64,000 nt of DNA. Origin: Naasia lichenicola. GTDB lineage: Bacteria > Actinomycetota > Actinomycetes > Actinomycetales > Microbacteriaceae. A model generated the notes under the pieces. The model searched no databases and was not told the DNA's origin. It saw only the letters and a list, made by a program, of their open reading frames with translations. The first letter of the stretch is position 1, and the number at the start of each line of letters is the position of its first letter. A program made the position numbers and the translations under genes. The DNA lies in the NCBI RefSeq assembly GCF_004801885.1, contig NZ_SSSM01000002.1, positions 62,001 to 126,000 of the forward strand, in the 5' to 3' direction. Positions 8,413-17,053 of this stretch are shown here, piece by piece.

Positions 8413-9015
8413 TCAGACCGGCTGGGGGTCGGGCAGGCCCGTGCGGAGCTCCACCGGCAGGTGCGCCAGGTCGTTGTGCGCGACGAGCACAGGCGGCTTC
8501 GCGGATCGGATCCGGATGATGGTGAGCCCGCAGTTGGCCTGATTGAGGCCGAGCCAGCGCCACTCGGGCGCATCGAAGACATGCCGGACGAACCAGCCGA
8601 TCACGAAGTTGTGGGTGATCAGCAGATCGTGCCGGTCACCCCGCGAGGGAGCGAAGTACTCGCTGACCGCGTCGGCCATCTGCGCGCGGCCCGCATCGAT
8701 CTCCTCCTCGGTGACCGAGTGGAACCACGAGTCGAAGGCCTTCGGGGTGTCCGGCGTCGGACCGGACGGGATGCAGTCGAAGAGCAGCGCGGACGGCTCA
8801 GGCTCGAGCGCGGGCATCACCTCGGCGATCACCTGCGCCGTCTCGCTGGCCCGGCGCAGCGGAGAGTGCTGCACCGAGGTGAACGGGATCCCGCTGAGCC
8901 GCTCGGCGATCAGTCGGGCCTGCCGGACCCCACGCGGAGACAGCGGCCCGTCGGGCAGCCCGTGCTCGGCATCCAGCTGCTCGCCGTGCCGTACGAGATA
9001 GAGGTAGTGCGACAT
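8413..9015 (-). CDS. Histidine phosphatase (phosphoglycerate mutase-like) family protein
   Basis: The 200-residue protein starts MSHYLYLVRHGEQ, with the phosphohistidine motif RHG at residues 9-11. A second conserved histidine is in LLITHNFVIGW (about residue 136). Acid partners are in the central region. The family includes cofactor-dependent phosphatases with varied substrates, so specificity is not assigned. The ATG at 9015 is followed immediately by the catalytic strand, as is usual. The upstream neighbour on the same strand is the M16 peptidase, 91 bp away. Confidence 0.88.
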   Translation of the reverse strand: MSHYLYLVRHGEQLDAEHGLPDGPLSPRGVRQARLIAERLSGIPFTSVQHSPLRRASETAQVIAEVMPALEPEPSALLFDCIPSGPTPDTPKAFDSWFHSVTEEEIDAGRAQMADAVSEYFAPSRGDRHDLLITHNFVIGWFVRHVFDAPEWRWLGLNQANCGLTIIRIRSAKPPVLVAHNDLAHLPVELRTGLPDPQPV

Positions 9016-9106
9016 CCTCGTCCTTCCTGCCTATCCAGTCTGATCCATCCGAGTGCACCGACCTGCACGGGTGGTGCGCCACAGCGCTGTTCCCGTGCGG
9101 CCGCGC

Positions 9107-10561
9107 TCAGACGGTGGCGATCGGCTCCGCCGCCACCGGCGCGGATTCCTCGGGCGCAGATCTCGTGGGCGCCGACTTCCGCTGAGCCGGTGCTGCGAAG
9201 GACGGCAGGGGCACGGACGGTACGGCGAGGACCGGCGCGAATGCGGCGGCATCCACCTTGCCGACCGACGCGACGCTCAGGGGACGCTCCGACAGCTCGA
9301 CGGCGAGCTCCCGGACATCCTCGAGGGTCACGGAGTCGAGTCGTCGGACGACCTCGTCGAGATCGACGAACTCGCCCTGCGCCAGCTCGCTGCGACCGAG
9401 GCGGGACATCCGGGTGTCCGAGTCCTCGAGCGCCAGCGCGGACGAGCCGGACAGCTGGCCGACCGCCCGTCGCAGCTCATCCGGGGTGATGCCGTCGCGT
9501 GCCAGCACGCCGAGCTGATCGACGAGCAGCTCCGCGACCGACCCGGCCACCTTGGGCGAGCAGGCCGCGTACATGCCGAACACCCCCGCGTCCGAGAATC
9601 CGGCGGCGAACGAGTACACCGAATAGGCCAGCCCGCGGCGCTCCCGAACCTCCTGGAACAGTCGCGACGACATCCCGCCGCCGAACGCCGCGTTGAGCAC
9701 GGACATCGTCGTCCGCCGCGGATCTGTGGAGACGAGCGCCGGTGCGCCGATCAGAAGGTGGGTCTGCTCGGTCGGCCGCTTGACCGCGACGATCGGCGAG
9801 CTGGAGGCGAGCGAGGCGGGGGTCGTCGGGCGGCGCGCGCGCGGCGCCGCTTCGACATCGAGCTGCCATCCCGCAGCACTCAGCGCGCGCTCCACCTGCG
9901 CGACGAGGACGTCGTGGTCGACTCCCCCGGCCGCGGTCACGACCAGGTCGGCTGGGGTATAGCGAGCCCGATAGTGGGCCGTGACGGCGTCTCGGGTGGC
10001 ATCGCCGATGGTGGTCGGACTGCCGCCGATCGGTCGGCCGAGAGGATGGTCGCCGAGGACCGCCTCGAAGAAGCGCTCATTGGCGACGTCTCCGGGATCG
10101 TCCTCAGCACTCGCGAGCTCCTCGAGGATGACGCCGCGCTCGGTCTCGAACTCGTCGGGGTCGAGCAGCGAGGCCGCGACCATGTCGCTCAGCACGTCGA
10201 CCGCCATGCCGAGATGCACATCGCGGATCTTCGCGTAGTAGCAGGTGTACTCCTTGGCGGTCACCGCATTGTGCTCGCCCCCGACCGAGTCGAACGCGAC
10301 GGCGATGTCCAGAGCCGTGCGCGACGGCGTGCCCTTGAACAGGAGGTGCTCGAGGAAGTGGGTGGAGCCGAAGACCCCGTCCGTCTCATCGCGTGAGCCG
10401 ACCGGCACCCAGAAGCCGACGGTGGCGCTCTGCGCTCCCGGCACCGCCTCGGTGAGGATGCGGAGCCCGCTCGGCAGGACCGTGCGGCGTACCGCGGTCC
10501 CCCCTGCCGCGGCGATCCGCAGATCGGGCTGTTCGAGAGGGAAGAGCACCGCGCCATTCAT
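9107..10561 (-). CDS. M16 family zinc metallopeptidase (processing-peptidase-like)
   Basis: The 484-residue protein has the inverted zinc motif HxxEH in STHFLEHLLFKG (about residues 67-78) and the downstream glutamate in ERGVILEELA. A second, inactive-type M16 domain follows. Two-domain M16B peptidases of this type normally sit beside pnp in actinobacteria; here a TetR gene and two aldo-keto reductases separate them. The C-terminus is Ala/Pro-rich. The substrate is unknown in this group. The ATG at 10561 gives MNGAVLFPLEQ before the first strand. Confidence 0.93.
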   Translation of the reverse strand: MNGAVLFPLEQPDLRIAAAGGTAVRRTVLPSGLRILTEAVPGAQSATVGFWVPVGSRDETDGVFGSTHFLEHLLFKGTPSRTALDIAVAFDSVGGEHNAVTAKEYTCYYAKIRDVHLGMAVDVLSDMVAASLLDPDEFETERGVILEELASAEDDPGDVANERFFEAVLGDHPLGRPIGGSPTTIGDATRDAVTAHYRARYTPADLVVTAAGGVDHDVLVAQVERALSAAGWQLDVEAAPRARRPTTPASLASSSPIVAVKRPTEQTHLLIGAPALVSTDPRRTTMSVLNAAFGGGMSSRLFQEVRERRGLAYSVYSFAAGFSDAGVFGMYAACSPKVAGSVAELLVDQLGVLARDGITPDELRRAVGQLSGSSALALEDSDTRMSRLGRSELAQGEFVDLDEVVRRLDSVTLEDVRELAVELSERPLSVASVGKVDAAAFAPVLAVPSVPLPSFAAPAQRKSAPTRSAPEESAPVAAEPIATV

Positions 10562-10629
10562 CGCAGATCACCCTACGGCACGCACTCGACGACCCCGATG
10601 TACCCCGGATTGGGGCCCGGACTTCTGGC

Positions 10630-10651
10630 GGACAGACCGACTTGTCTGTCC
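10630..10651. promoter_or_regulatory. Candidate TetR operator
   Basis: A perfect inverted repeat, GGACAGAC (10630-10637), 6-base spacer, GTCTGTCC (10644-10651), lies between the divergent M16 and TetR starts. Its size and symmetry fit TetR-family operators. A TAACGT -10-like hexamer follows at 10662-10667 in the TetR direction. Autoregulation is inferred from position only. Confidence 0.5.
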
Positions 10652-10830
10652 ACACCTCTGGTAACGTCTCTTCCGCGCCGCTTCCTGCATTCGGCGCCCG
10701 GGGAACCCTACCCGGCTCGAGGGTCAACGGAAGAACCCCCCGTCTTCCCTGATCCGCAACGATTTCACCTCGCTGACATGCCGTGGTGATCGATAGAGAA
10801 GATCGCACAGCGATCAGGAGGAGAGACGCC

Positions 10831-11427
10831 ATGGCGGCTGATGCCCCCATTCCAGCCGCCAGGCGTCCCTCTGCAGCAAAGATCCGGCTGCTCGAGGTCG
10901 CGGACGAGCTCTTCTACGCCGACGGCATCAACACGACCGGCATCGACCGCATCATCGCGGAGGCCTCGGTCACCAAGGCGACCTTCTACAAGCAGTACGG
11001 CTCGAAGGACGCACTCATCCTCGAGTACGTCGTCGGTCGCGACCGCCAGGTCCGCGAATCGCTCACCCAGCAGTCCGATGAGGACCGCGATCCCGAGAAG
11101 ACGCTCCGCTCGCTGATCGCTGGAATCATCGGCGATACCGGCCGACCCGAATTCCGTGGCTGCCCGTTCCTCAACGCCGCTGCGGAGTTCCCCGATCCCC
11201 GCCACCCGGTCCGTCGCGCGGTCAGCGAGCATCGCGACTGGTTCACCTCCTACCTCGAGGATCACCTCGCGGCGATGGGGCACCCGACACCCGGCGCGGC
11301 GGCCGACGAGCTCTACCTGCTCCGCGACGGTGCCATGACGGGCGGCTACGCCGGCGACGAGATCGCCGCCACGTCTGCGCTCTCCCGAGCAGCCGAGCGG
11401 ATCTTCGCGGAGATCGACCCGCGCTGA
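10831..11427 (+). CDS. TetR/AcrR family transcriptional regulator
   Basis: The 198-residue protein has an N-terminal helix-turn-helix, with ITEASVTKATFYKQYGSKDALI-like features: VTKATFYKQYGSKDAL is the typical recognition-helix region (about residues 46-61). The C-terminal ligand domain contains FRGCPFLNAAAEF. The ATG at 10831 is preferred because AGGAGGAGA lies just upstream; an in-frame start at 10783 lacks this. A perfect operator-like dyad (10630-10651) lies upstream. It converges on the first aldo-keto reductase gene, a plausible target. Confidence 0.9.
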   Translation: MAADAPIPAARRPSAAKIRLLEVADELFYADGINTTGIDRIIAEASVTKATFYKQYGSKDALILEYVVGRDRQVRESLTQQSDEDRDPEKTLRSLIAGIIGDTGRPEFRGCPFLNAAAEFPDPRHPVRRAVSEHRDWFTSYLEDHLAAMGHPTPGAAADELYLLRDGAMTGGYAGDEIAATSALSRAAERIFAEIDPR

Positions 11428-11438
11428 GCCGCGTCGGT

Positions 11439-11457
11439 CGGCGGTTCGGTTCCGCCG
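11439..11457. terminator. Short hairpin between convergent genes
   Basis: CGGCGG (11439-11444) pairs with CCGCCG (11452-11457) around a 7-base loop, between the TetR stop and the aldo-keto reductase stop. There is no T-run, so this is a weak candidate for bidirectional termination. Confidence 0.35.
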
Positions 11458-11479
11458 TCCGGTCAGCCGATACCGAACG

Positions 11480-12910
11480 TCAGCCCGCGCTGACGCGGTC
11501 GAGCAGCGCCACCTGGTGCCGGGTCAGGTTCAGCCGCGTCGCGGTGAGCAGGTCGGCCAGCTGCTCCGGCCGGCTGACACTCACGACCGGGGCGGTGACG
11601 AGCGGCTTGGTGAGCAGCCAGGCCAGCGCCACCGCTGCCAGGGAGCGGTCATGCTCCTCGGCGACGTCCTCGAGGGCGTCCAGGACGCGGAACCCTCGCT
11701 TGCTGGCGAACTGCGCCGCCCGGGTCGCCCGCGAATGCGCCTCCGACCCCCGTTCCCCCTTGACCCGCCCCCGGTACTTGCCGGTGAGGAAGCCGCTGGC
11801 GAGCGAGGAGAACGGAACGGCCGCGAGCTGCTGGGCGCGCACGACGGGGAACAGTCGCTGCTCGAACTCTTCGCGCTGCAGCAGGTTGTAGGGCACCTGG
11901 ACGGCGACGAATCGCGGCAGGTCGAGCTGACCGGCCAGGATCCGGGCCTGCATGAGCCGGTCTCCGTCGAAGCCCGAGGCGGCCAGGTAGCGGACCTTGC
12001 CGCTGCGGACCAGGGCGTCGGCCGCGGTCAGGCTCTCCTCCAGCGGCACGGCCCGGTCGTCGAGATGGAAGTACAGCAGGTCGAGGTAGTCCACTCCGAG
12101 TCTCTGCAGCGATGCGTCGACCGACCTGGCGATGCTCTGGGCCGACAGGCCAGGGTTCTCCGAGCTCTGCGCGATCTTCGTGGAGAGCACCATCCGGTCG
12201 CGGGCCCCGCGATCGCGGAGCCAGGTGCCGATGACCGTCTCGCTGCGGCCAGCGGAATACGAATCGGCGGTGTCGATCGCGTTGCCGCCCGCCTCGAGGT
12301 AGGCGTCGAGGATCGCCATGCTGGCGTCGGCACCCGCGGTCCAGCCGAAGGTGCTCGCGCCGAGGATCAGCGGGAAGACGGCCAGCTCGCTGTCGCCCAG
12401 TCTGCGCATGCGGAGCGATCGGATGTCGGGGATCGGCCGTGTCTCGTCCGCTGCCATGGCGACGATCGAGCGGTCCACGACCTCGAGAGCCTGGCGCATG
12501 ATCCGCTCGGCATCGGTGGCCGTGTCCGACGCCTCACGTGAGGCTTCGAACGAGGCGTCGTCCGTCGCGTCGGTGGCGACATGCGCGCCCACGCGAGCGG
12601 AAGCACGAGCGGTCGCCTCGACCTGCGCTCCGCTGCTCGCGGGGCTGCCTTTTGCAGCTTCGACCCCCGCGGATTCGACGCCCGCGGATTCGACGGCTGC
12701 AGGGGCGGCATCCTCCGCGCCGGATGCGACATCGTGCGTCTCCCGCCCTCCGGCAGAGGCGGCCAGCTGCTCGGCGAGCCGGATATCGCGACGTCGCACC
12801 CCGACGGTCTCGACACCCGCCGATCGCGTCGCGGAGCCCTCCTGGGCGAGCGACTCCGCGCCGTCCCGGGGCAGCACGGGGAGGGCGTCGTCATCCCGCG
12901 AATGCGTCAC
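11480..12910 (-). CDS. Aldo/keto reductase with long low-complexity N-terminal extension
   Basis: The C-terminal part (from about residue 170) is a standard AKR barrel that reduces carbonyls with NADPH. It carries the tetrad residues in DTADSYSAGRSE (Asp, Tyr), STKIAQ (Lys) and LLYFHLDD (His). About 170 residues rich in Ala, Ser, Glu and Asp precede it and resemble no domain I know; AKRs normally start near MRRLG. The GTG at 12910 follows ACAGGAGGGTCGA, a strong ribosome-binding site, so the extension seems to be translated. The gene is tandem with a second AKR upstream and converges on the TetR gene. Confidence 0.85.
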   Translation of the reverse strand: MTHSRDDDALPVLPRDGAESLAQEGSATRSAGVETVGVRRRDIRLAEQLAASAGGRETHDVASGAEDAAPAAVESAGVESAGVEAAKGSPASSGAQVEATARASARVGAHVATDATDDASFEASREASDTATDAERIMRQALEVVDRSIVAMAADETRPIPDIRSLRMRRLGDSELAVFPLILGASTFGWTAGADASMAILDAYLEAGGNAIDTADSYSAGRSETVIGTWLRDRGARDRMVLSTKIAQSSENPGLSAQSIARSVDASLQRLGVDYLDLLYFHLDDRAVPLEESLTAADALVRSGKVRYLAASGFDGDRLMQARILAGQLDLPRFVAVQVPYNLLQREEFEQRLFPVVRAQQLAAVPFSSLASGFLTGKYRGRVKGERGSEAHSRATRAAQFASKRGFRVLDALEDVAEEHDRSLAAVALAWLLTKPLVTAPVVSVSRPEQLADLLTATRLNLTRHQVALLDRVSAG

Positions 12911-13008
12911 TCGACCCTCCTGTCCCCCGACCTGAGACACAGGGTACAGGCGTTCTCCCGCGCCTCGTCACGGCGCTCCCGGTCGACGCGGGACGCGGAC
13001 GAGAGCGA

Positions 13009-13950
13009 TCAGTTGGAGGCTTTGTCCAGCACGGCGAGGTGGTGTCGCTCGAGGCTGAGATCGACGGACGGAAGGAGGTCGAGCAGCTGCGGGCCGTCTG
13101 CGGCGCGGACGTTCACCGCCGCCACTTCGGGCCGGCTGAGCACCCACGCGAGGGCCACCCGCCCGATGTTCTCGCCGACCTCGTGCGATACGGTCTCGAG
13201 CGCGGCCAGCACCTTGTTGCCGCGACGGCCGACGTACTTGAGGGCGCCCACGAACATCGACGATGTGGGGCGGTCGTCCTTCGTGCGGAAGTCTCCGCGA
13301 AGGTAGCCGCTGGCCAGCGGCAGCCGAGCGATGACACCCAGGCCGTTCTCGTGCACGATGGGAGCGATCCGCTTCTCGAACTCGACGCGCTCCATGAGGT
13401 TGTACTCCGCCATGACGCTCTCCGGCATCGGCAAGCCGAGCGCAGCGCCGACCCGCAGGGCTTCGGCCAGTCGGGCACCCGAGAACTCGGACACGGAGAG
13501 ATGGCGCACCTTGCCGGCCGCCATCGCCTCGGCCACCGCGGTCAACGACTCCTCGAGCGGCACATCGATGTCCTCGCCGTCGAAGGACAGCAGATCGATG
13601 TACGGGGTCCGCAGCCGCTCGAGCGACGCATCGATGGCCGCGCCGACGGATCGCGCCGAGAGCCCGGCGGCGTCGGGGTGCCGGCCGATCTTGGTCGCCA
13701 CGATGAGACGGTCGCGCTGATGATGGCGATCGAGCCATGAGCCGATCATGACCTCGCTGCGGCCGCCCGCATAGTGATCGGCGGTGCTGATGAGGTTGCC
13801 GCCGGCGGCGAAGAACTCGTCGAGGACTTCGATCGTCGCCTCGAACCCGGCCGCCCAGCCGAAGACTGCACCGTCGATGGCGTAGGGGAAGACATTGAGG
13901 CCGGTCGAGCCGATCTGCCGGGTCACGGGATTGGGTGCCACAGCGTTCAT
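13009..13950 (-). CDS. Aldo/keto reductase paralogue, catalytic His apparently lost
   Basis: The 313-residue protein aligns by eye with the neighbouring AKR throughout. It keeps Asp and Tyr (STADHYAGGRSE) and Lys (VATKIGRH). At the histidine position the neighbour reads LLYFHLDDRAVPLEESL, while this protein reads LLSFDGEDIDVPLEESL, so His is replaced by Asp. That may change pH optimum or activity, or the protein may have become a binding protein. The ATG at 13950 follows GGACGGAGGGAGTCGCG, a good ribosome-binding site. The earlier in-frame start at 14085 lacks family similarity. Confidence 0.85.
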   Translation of the reverse strand: MNAVAPNPVTRQIGSTGLNVFPYAIDGAVFGWAAGFEATIEVLDEFFAAGGNLISTADHYAGGRSEVMIGSWLDRHHQRDRLIVATKIGRHPDAAGLSARSVGAAIDASLERLRTPYIDLLSFDGEDIDVPLEESLTAVAEAMAAGKVRHLSVSEFSGARLAEALRVGAALGLPMPESVMAEYNLMERVEFEKRIAPIVHENGLGVIARLPLASGYLRGDFRTKDDRPTSSMFVGALKYVGRRGNKVLAALETVSHEVGENIGRVALAWVLSRPEVAAVNVRAADGPQLLDLLPSVDLSLERHHLAVLDKASN

Positions 13951-14382
13951 CGCGACTCCCTCCGTCCAGTCCCGCATCCGCGAGGCCCCCGGCCGCACGT
14001 GGATCTCCGACACGCGCCCCCGTGTAAGGGCGACGCGCCCACGATACCGTCGATCGCCAGGCCGAGCGGCAGGCGCAGCGACCAAAGGGGGAGCATCGGG
14101 GTCAGCTCCTCGGCCGTCGCGAGGGGGACGCCGGAGCGATCAGTGGAAGCGGGTCTGTGCGATGGACCTGGCGATACTGCATGAAGCACCTTCTCGACTC
14201 GGGTGATCGATGGTCAGGCCAGCATGCCGCACTCCCCCGACAGCGACCCGAGAACCCGGCATCGATCGGAGCGATCCCGCCCGACGCTCCGTATCGCCGG
14301 AAGACGGCGCGGAGACGGCAAAGGCCCGCCCCGCACTGTGTTCGACACGGTGCGGCACGGGCCTTCGGAGCTACCTGGTCGT
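13951..14382. other. 432-bp gap between an aldo-keto reductase and pnp
   Basis: The gap contains the pnp terminator (14321-14365). A 26-codon minus-strand frame (14102-14182) begins MQYRQVHRTD after GAAGGTGCTTC. That opening resembles an aldo-keto reductase N-terminus and then degenerates, so it may be a gene remnant. Nothing else is recognised. Confidence 0.4.
14321..14365 (-). terminator. pnp terminator
   Basis: AAGGCCCG (14321-14328) pairs with CGGGCCTT (14358-14365), with an inner CCGCAC/GTGCGG stem. On the minus strand the hairpin lies 18 bp past the pnp stop and is followed by TTTGCC. This is a convincing intrinsic-type terminator for a GC-rich genome. Confidence 0.75.
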
Positions 14383-16665
14383 TCAGCCTTCGGCGGGTGC
14401 CTCAGGGCCGTCCGACGCGGCGACGCTGGACTGCGTGTCGCCGGGCTCGGTCGACTCATCGACGACCGGGCTCAGCGAGAGCTTTCCGCGGTCGTCGACC
14501 TTGGTGATCTCCACCTGGATCTTCTGGCCGACGCCGAGCACGTCCTCGACGTTCTCGACCCGCTTGCCACCGGCGAGCTTGCGCACCTCGGAGATGTGCA
14601 GCAGGCCGTCGCGGCCGGGCATGAGCGACACGAACGCGCCGAACGTGGCCAGCTTGACGACGGTGCCGAGGAACCGCTCGCCCACCTCGGGGTTGTGCGG
14701 GTTGGCGATGGCGTTGACCGCGCTGCGCGCAGCCTCGGCCGACTCGCCGTCGACGGCACCGATGTAGACGGTGCCGTCCTCCTCGATGGAGATGTCGGCT
14801 CCGGTGTCGTCCTGGATCTGGTTGATCGTCTTGCCCTTCGGGCCGATCAGCTCGCCGATCTTGTCGACGGGGATCTGCACGGAGATGACGCGCGGTGCGG
14901 TCATCGCCATCTCGTCCGGTCCGTCGATGGCTGCGTTCAGCACGGCCAGGATCGCGGTGCGCGCTTCCTTGGCCTGCTTGAGCGCGCCGTCGAGCACCGA
15001 CGACGGGATGCCGTCGAGCTTGGTGTCGAGCTGGATCGCGGTGACGAACTCGGAGGTGCCGGCGACCTTGAAGTCCATGTCGCCGAGCGCGTCCTCGGCC
15101 CCCAGGATGTCGGTCAGCGCCGCATAGCGGGTCTCACCGTCGACCGTGTCGGAGACGAGGCCCATCGCGATGCCGGCGACGGGTGCGCGCAGCGGCACAC
15201 CGGCGTTGAGCAGCGAGAGGGTCGAGGCGCAGACCGAGCCCATGGAGGTCGAGCCGTTGGAGCTGAGAGCCTCGGACACCTGGCGGATCGCGTAGGGGAA
15301 CTCCTCGCGCGACGGCAGCACCGGCACGAGGGCGCGCTCGGCGAGGAAGCCGTGCCCGATCTCGCGACGCTTGGGGCTGCCGACCCGGCCGGTCTCACCG
15401 GTCGAGTAGGGCGGGAAGTTGTAGTGGTGCAGGTAGCGCTTCTTCGTCACGGGGGCGAGGGAGTCGATCTGCTGCTCCATCTTGAGCATGTTCAGCGTGG
15501 TGACACCCAGGATCTGGGTCTCTCCGCGCTGGAAGATCGCCGAGCCGTGCACGCGCGGGATGACCTGGACCTCGGCGTCGAGCGCACGGATGTCGCTCAG
15601 GCCACGGCCGTCGATGCGCACGCCCTCGGTGAGGATGCGTCCGCGGACGACCTTCTTGGTGACCGACTTGTAGGCGGCGGACACCATGGGCGGGATCTCT
15701 CCGCCGAGCTCGCCGGCCTCGACCTTGGCCTGGATGGCGGCCTTGACGCGCTCCTTGAGGGAGTCGTCGGCGCTCTGGCGCTCGATCTTGTCGGCGATCT
15801 GGTAGATCGAGGCGAGCTCGGTCTCCGCCTCAGCGGCCACGGCCGCGAAGGCCTCGGGGCTGTAGGGCAGGAAGACGGGGTAGTCCGCGATCTCCTTGGC
15901 CGATTGGGCGGCCATCTCGGCCTGAGCCTTGATCAGCTGCTTGAGGAAGGGCTTCGACGCCTCGAGTCCGGCGGCGACGACCGCCTCGTCGGGCTTGGTG
16001 GCGCCGCCCTGGATGAGGCCCCACGAGTGCTCGGTGGCCTCGGCCTCGACCATCATGATCGCGACATCCTCGTTGCCTGCGGAGTCGGTGACCAGGCGGC
16101 CGGCGACCGTGAGGTCGAAGACCGCGCGCTCGAGCTGCTCGAACTTGGGGAACGCGACCCACTGGCCGTCGATCAGGGCGAGACGGATGCCGCCGATCGG
16201 GCCGCTGAAGGGCAGACCGGAGATCTGGGTGGACGCGGAGGCCGCGTTGATCGCCAGGGCGTCGTAGAACTCGCCGGGGGCGATGGACAGCACGGTGATG
16301 ACGATCTGGACCTCGTTGCGCAGGCCCTCCTTGAACGACGGGCGCAGCGGCCGGTCGATGAGGCGGCAGACGAGGATGGCCTCGGTCGACGGACGTCCCT
16401 CACGGCGGAAGAACGATCCGGGGATCTTCCCTGCGGCGTACGAGCGCTCCTCGACATCCACCGTCAGCGGGAAGAAGTCGAAGTTGTCCTTCGGGTGCTT
16501 GCTGGCGCTGGTGGCGGACAGCAGCATGGTGTCCTCGTCGAGGTAGGCGGCGACTGCCCCCTGAGCCTGCTGCGCGAGGCGGCCGGTCTCGAACCGGATG
16601 GTGCGCTTGCCGAACTTGCCGTTATCCAGCACTGCTTCGGCGAACTTGATTTCTGGACCCTCCAA
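14383..16665 (-). CDS. pnp: Polyribonucleotide nucleotidyltransferase
   Basis: PNPase degrades RNA 3' to 5' using phosphate and can add nucleotides; in actinobacteria the protein was also described as guanosine pentaphosphate synthetase. The 760-residue product has two RNase PH domains (about 1-240 and 340-560) joined by an all-helical linker. A KH domain ([11 protein letters not shown], about 600-650) and an S1 domain ([21 protein letters not shown], about 665-735) follow, and the tail is acidic. The ATG at 16665 follows AAAGGAGAGTGACTCTTGG. rpsO, its usual upstream partner, lies about 35 kb away. Confidence 0.97.
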   Translation of the reverse strand: MEGPEIKFAEAVLDNGKFGKRTIRFETGRLAQQAQGAVAAYLDEDTMLLSATSASKHPKDNFDFFPLTVDVEERSYAAGKIPGSFFRREGRPSTEAILVCRLIDRPLRPSFKEGLRNEVQIVITVLSIAPGEFYDALAINAASASTQISGLPFSGPIGGIRLALIDGQWVAFPKFEQLERAVFDLTVAGRLVTDSAGNEDVAIMMVEAEATEHSWGLIQGGATKPDEAVVAAGLEASKPFLKQLIKAQAEMAAQSAKEIADYPVFLPYSPEAFAAVAAEAETELASIYQIADKIERQSADDSLKERVKAAIQAKVEAGELGGEIPPMVSAAYKSVTKKVVRGRILTEGVRIDGRGLSDIRALDAEVQVIPRVHGSAIFQRGETQILGVTTLNMLKMEQQIDSLAPVTKKRYLHHYNFPPYSTGETGRVGSPKRREIGHGFLAERALVPVLPSREEFPYAIRQVSEALSSNGSTSMGSVCASTLSLLNAGVPLRAPVAGIAMGLVSDTVDGETRYAALTDILGAEDALGDMDFKVAGTSEFVTAIQLDTKLDGIPSSVLDGALKQAKEARTAILAVLNAAIDGPDEMAMTAPRVISVQIPVDKIGELIGPKGKTINQIQDDTGADISIEEDGTVYIGAVDGESAEAARSAVNAIANPHNPEVGERFLGTVVKLATFGAFVSLMPGRDGLLHISEVRKLAGGKRVENVEDVLGVGQKIQVEITKVDDRGKLSLSPVVDESTEPGDTQSSVAASDGPEAPAEG

Positions 16666-17053
16666 GAGTCACTCTCCTTTGCTTCGCCGCCCGCGCCGAA
16701 TGGCGCAGGGCGGACTGTGAGCCCACGCCTCGAGGCGGGGGCTTCGTTCAGCTACAGAGCAGACGTGACGGCAGGAAAGAGCGAGGCAAGTCCGATTGCG
16801 GACTTCTGGTCATCAGTAGAAGAACTCCACGCCGAACGGGATTCGAGGAATGCCTCGACGATGAGCCGTGAGAAAGGAATCAGGTGCTCGGTCCCGGTGT
16901 TGGAAATCCACCACTAACGACCAGCTTCCAGCCGATCTGCTCTAGTGGAGCCTGCCTCTTCCGAGGCGGGCAACTCGAACATTCTAGCCGGATCGGGCTC
17001 ATCGCACACGGTCAGGGCGCGCGGAGCATCCCCAGCCCGCTCGCGGGGTCCGG
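16666..17053. other. 388-bp pnp leader/promoter region
   Basis: No gene is recognised. In the minus (pnp) direction there is a -10-like TAGAAT near 16979-16974. A hairpin (GCC-GCCTC/GAGGC-GGC, 16951-16972) could terminate the upstream gene. A GCCTCGAGGC dyad (16727-16736) lies near the start codon. In other bacteria a long structured pnp leader is a site of autocontrol by PNPase; whether that applies here is unknown. Confidence 0.4.

Noticed and set aside
14203-16917. Plus-strand open frame of 904 codons
   Set aside because: Antisense to pnp, which is fully supported; the translation is repetitive Arg/Asp/Gly with no fold.
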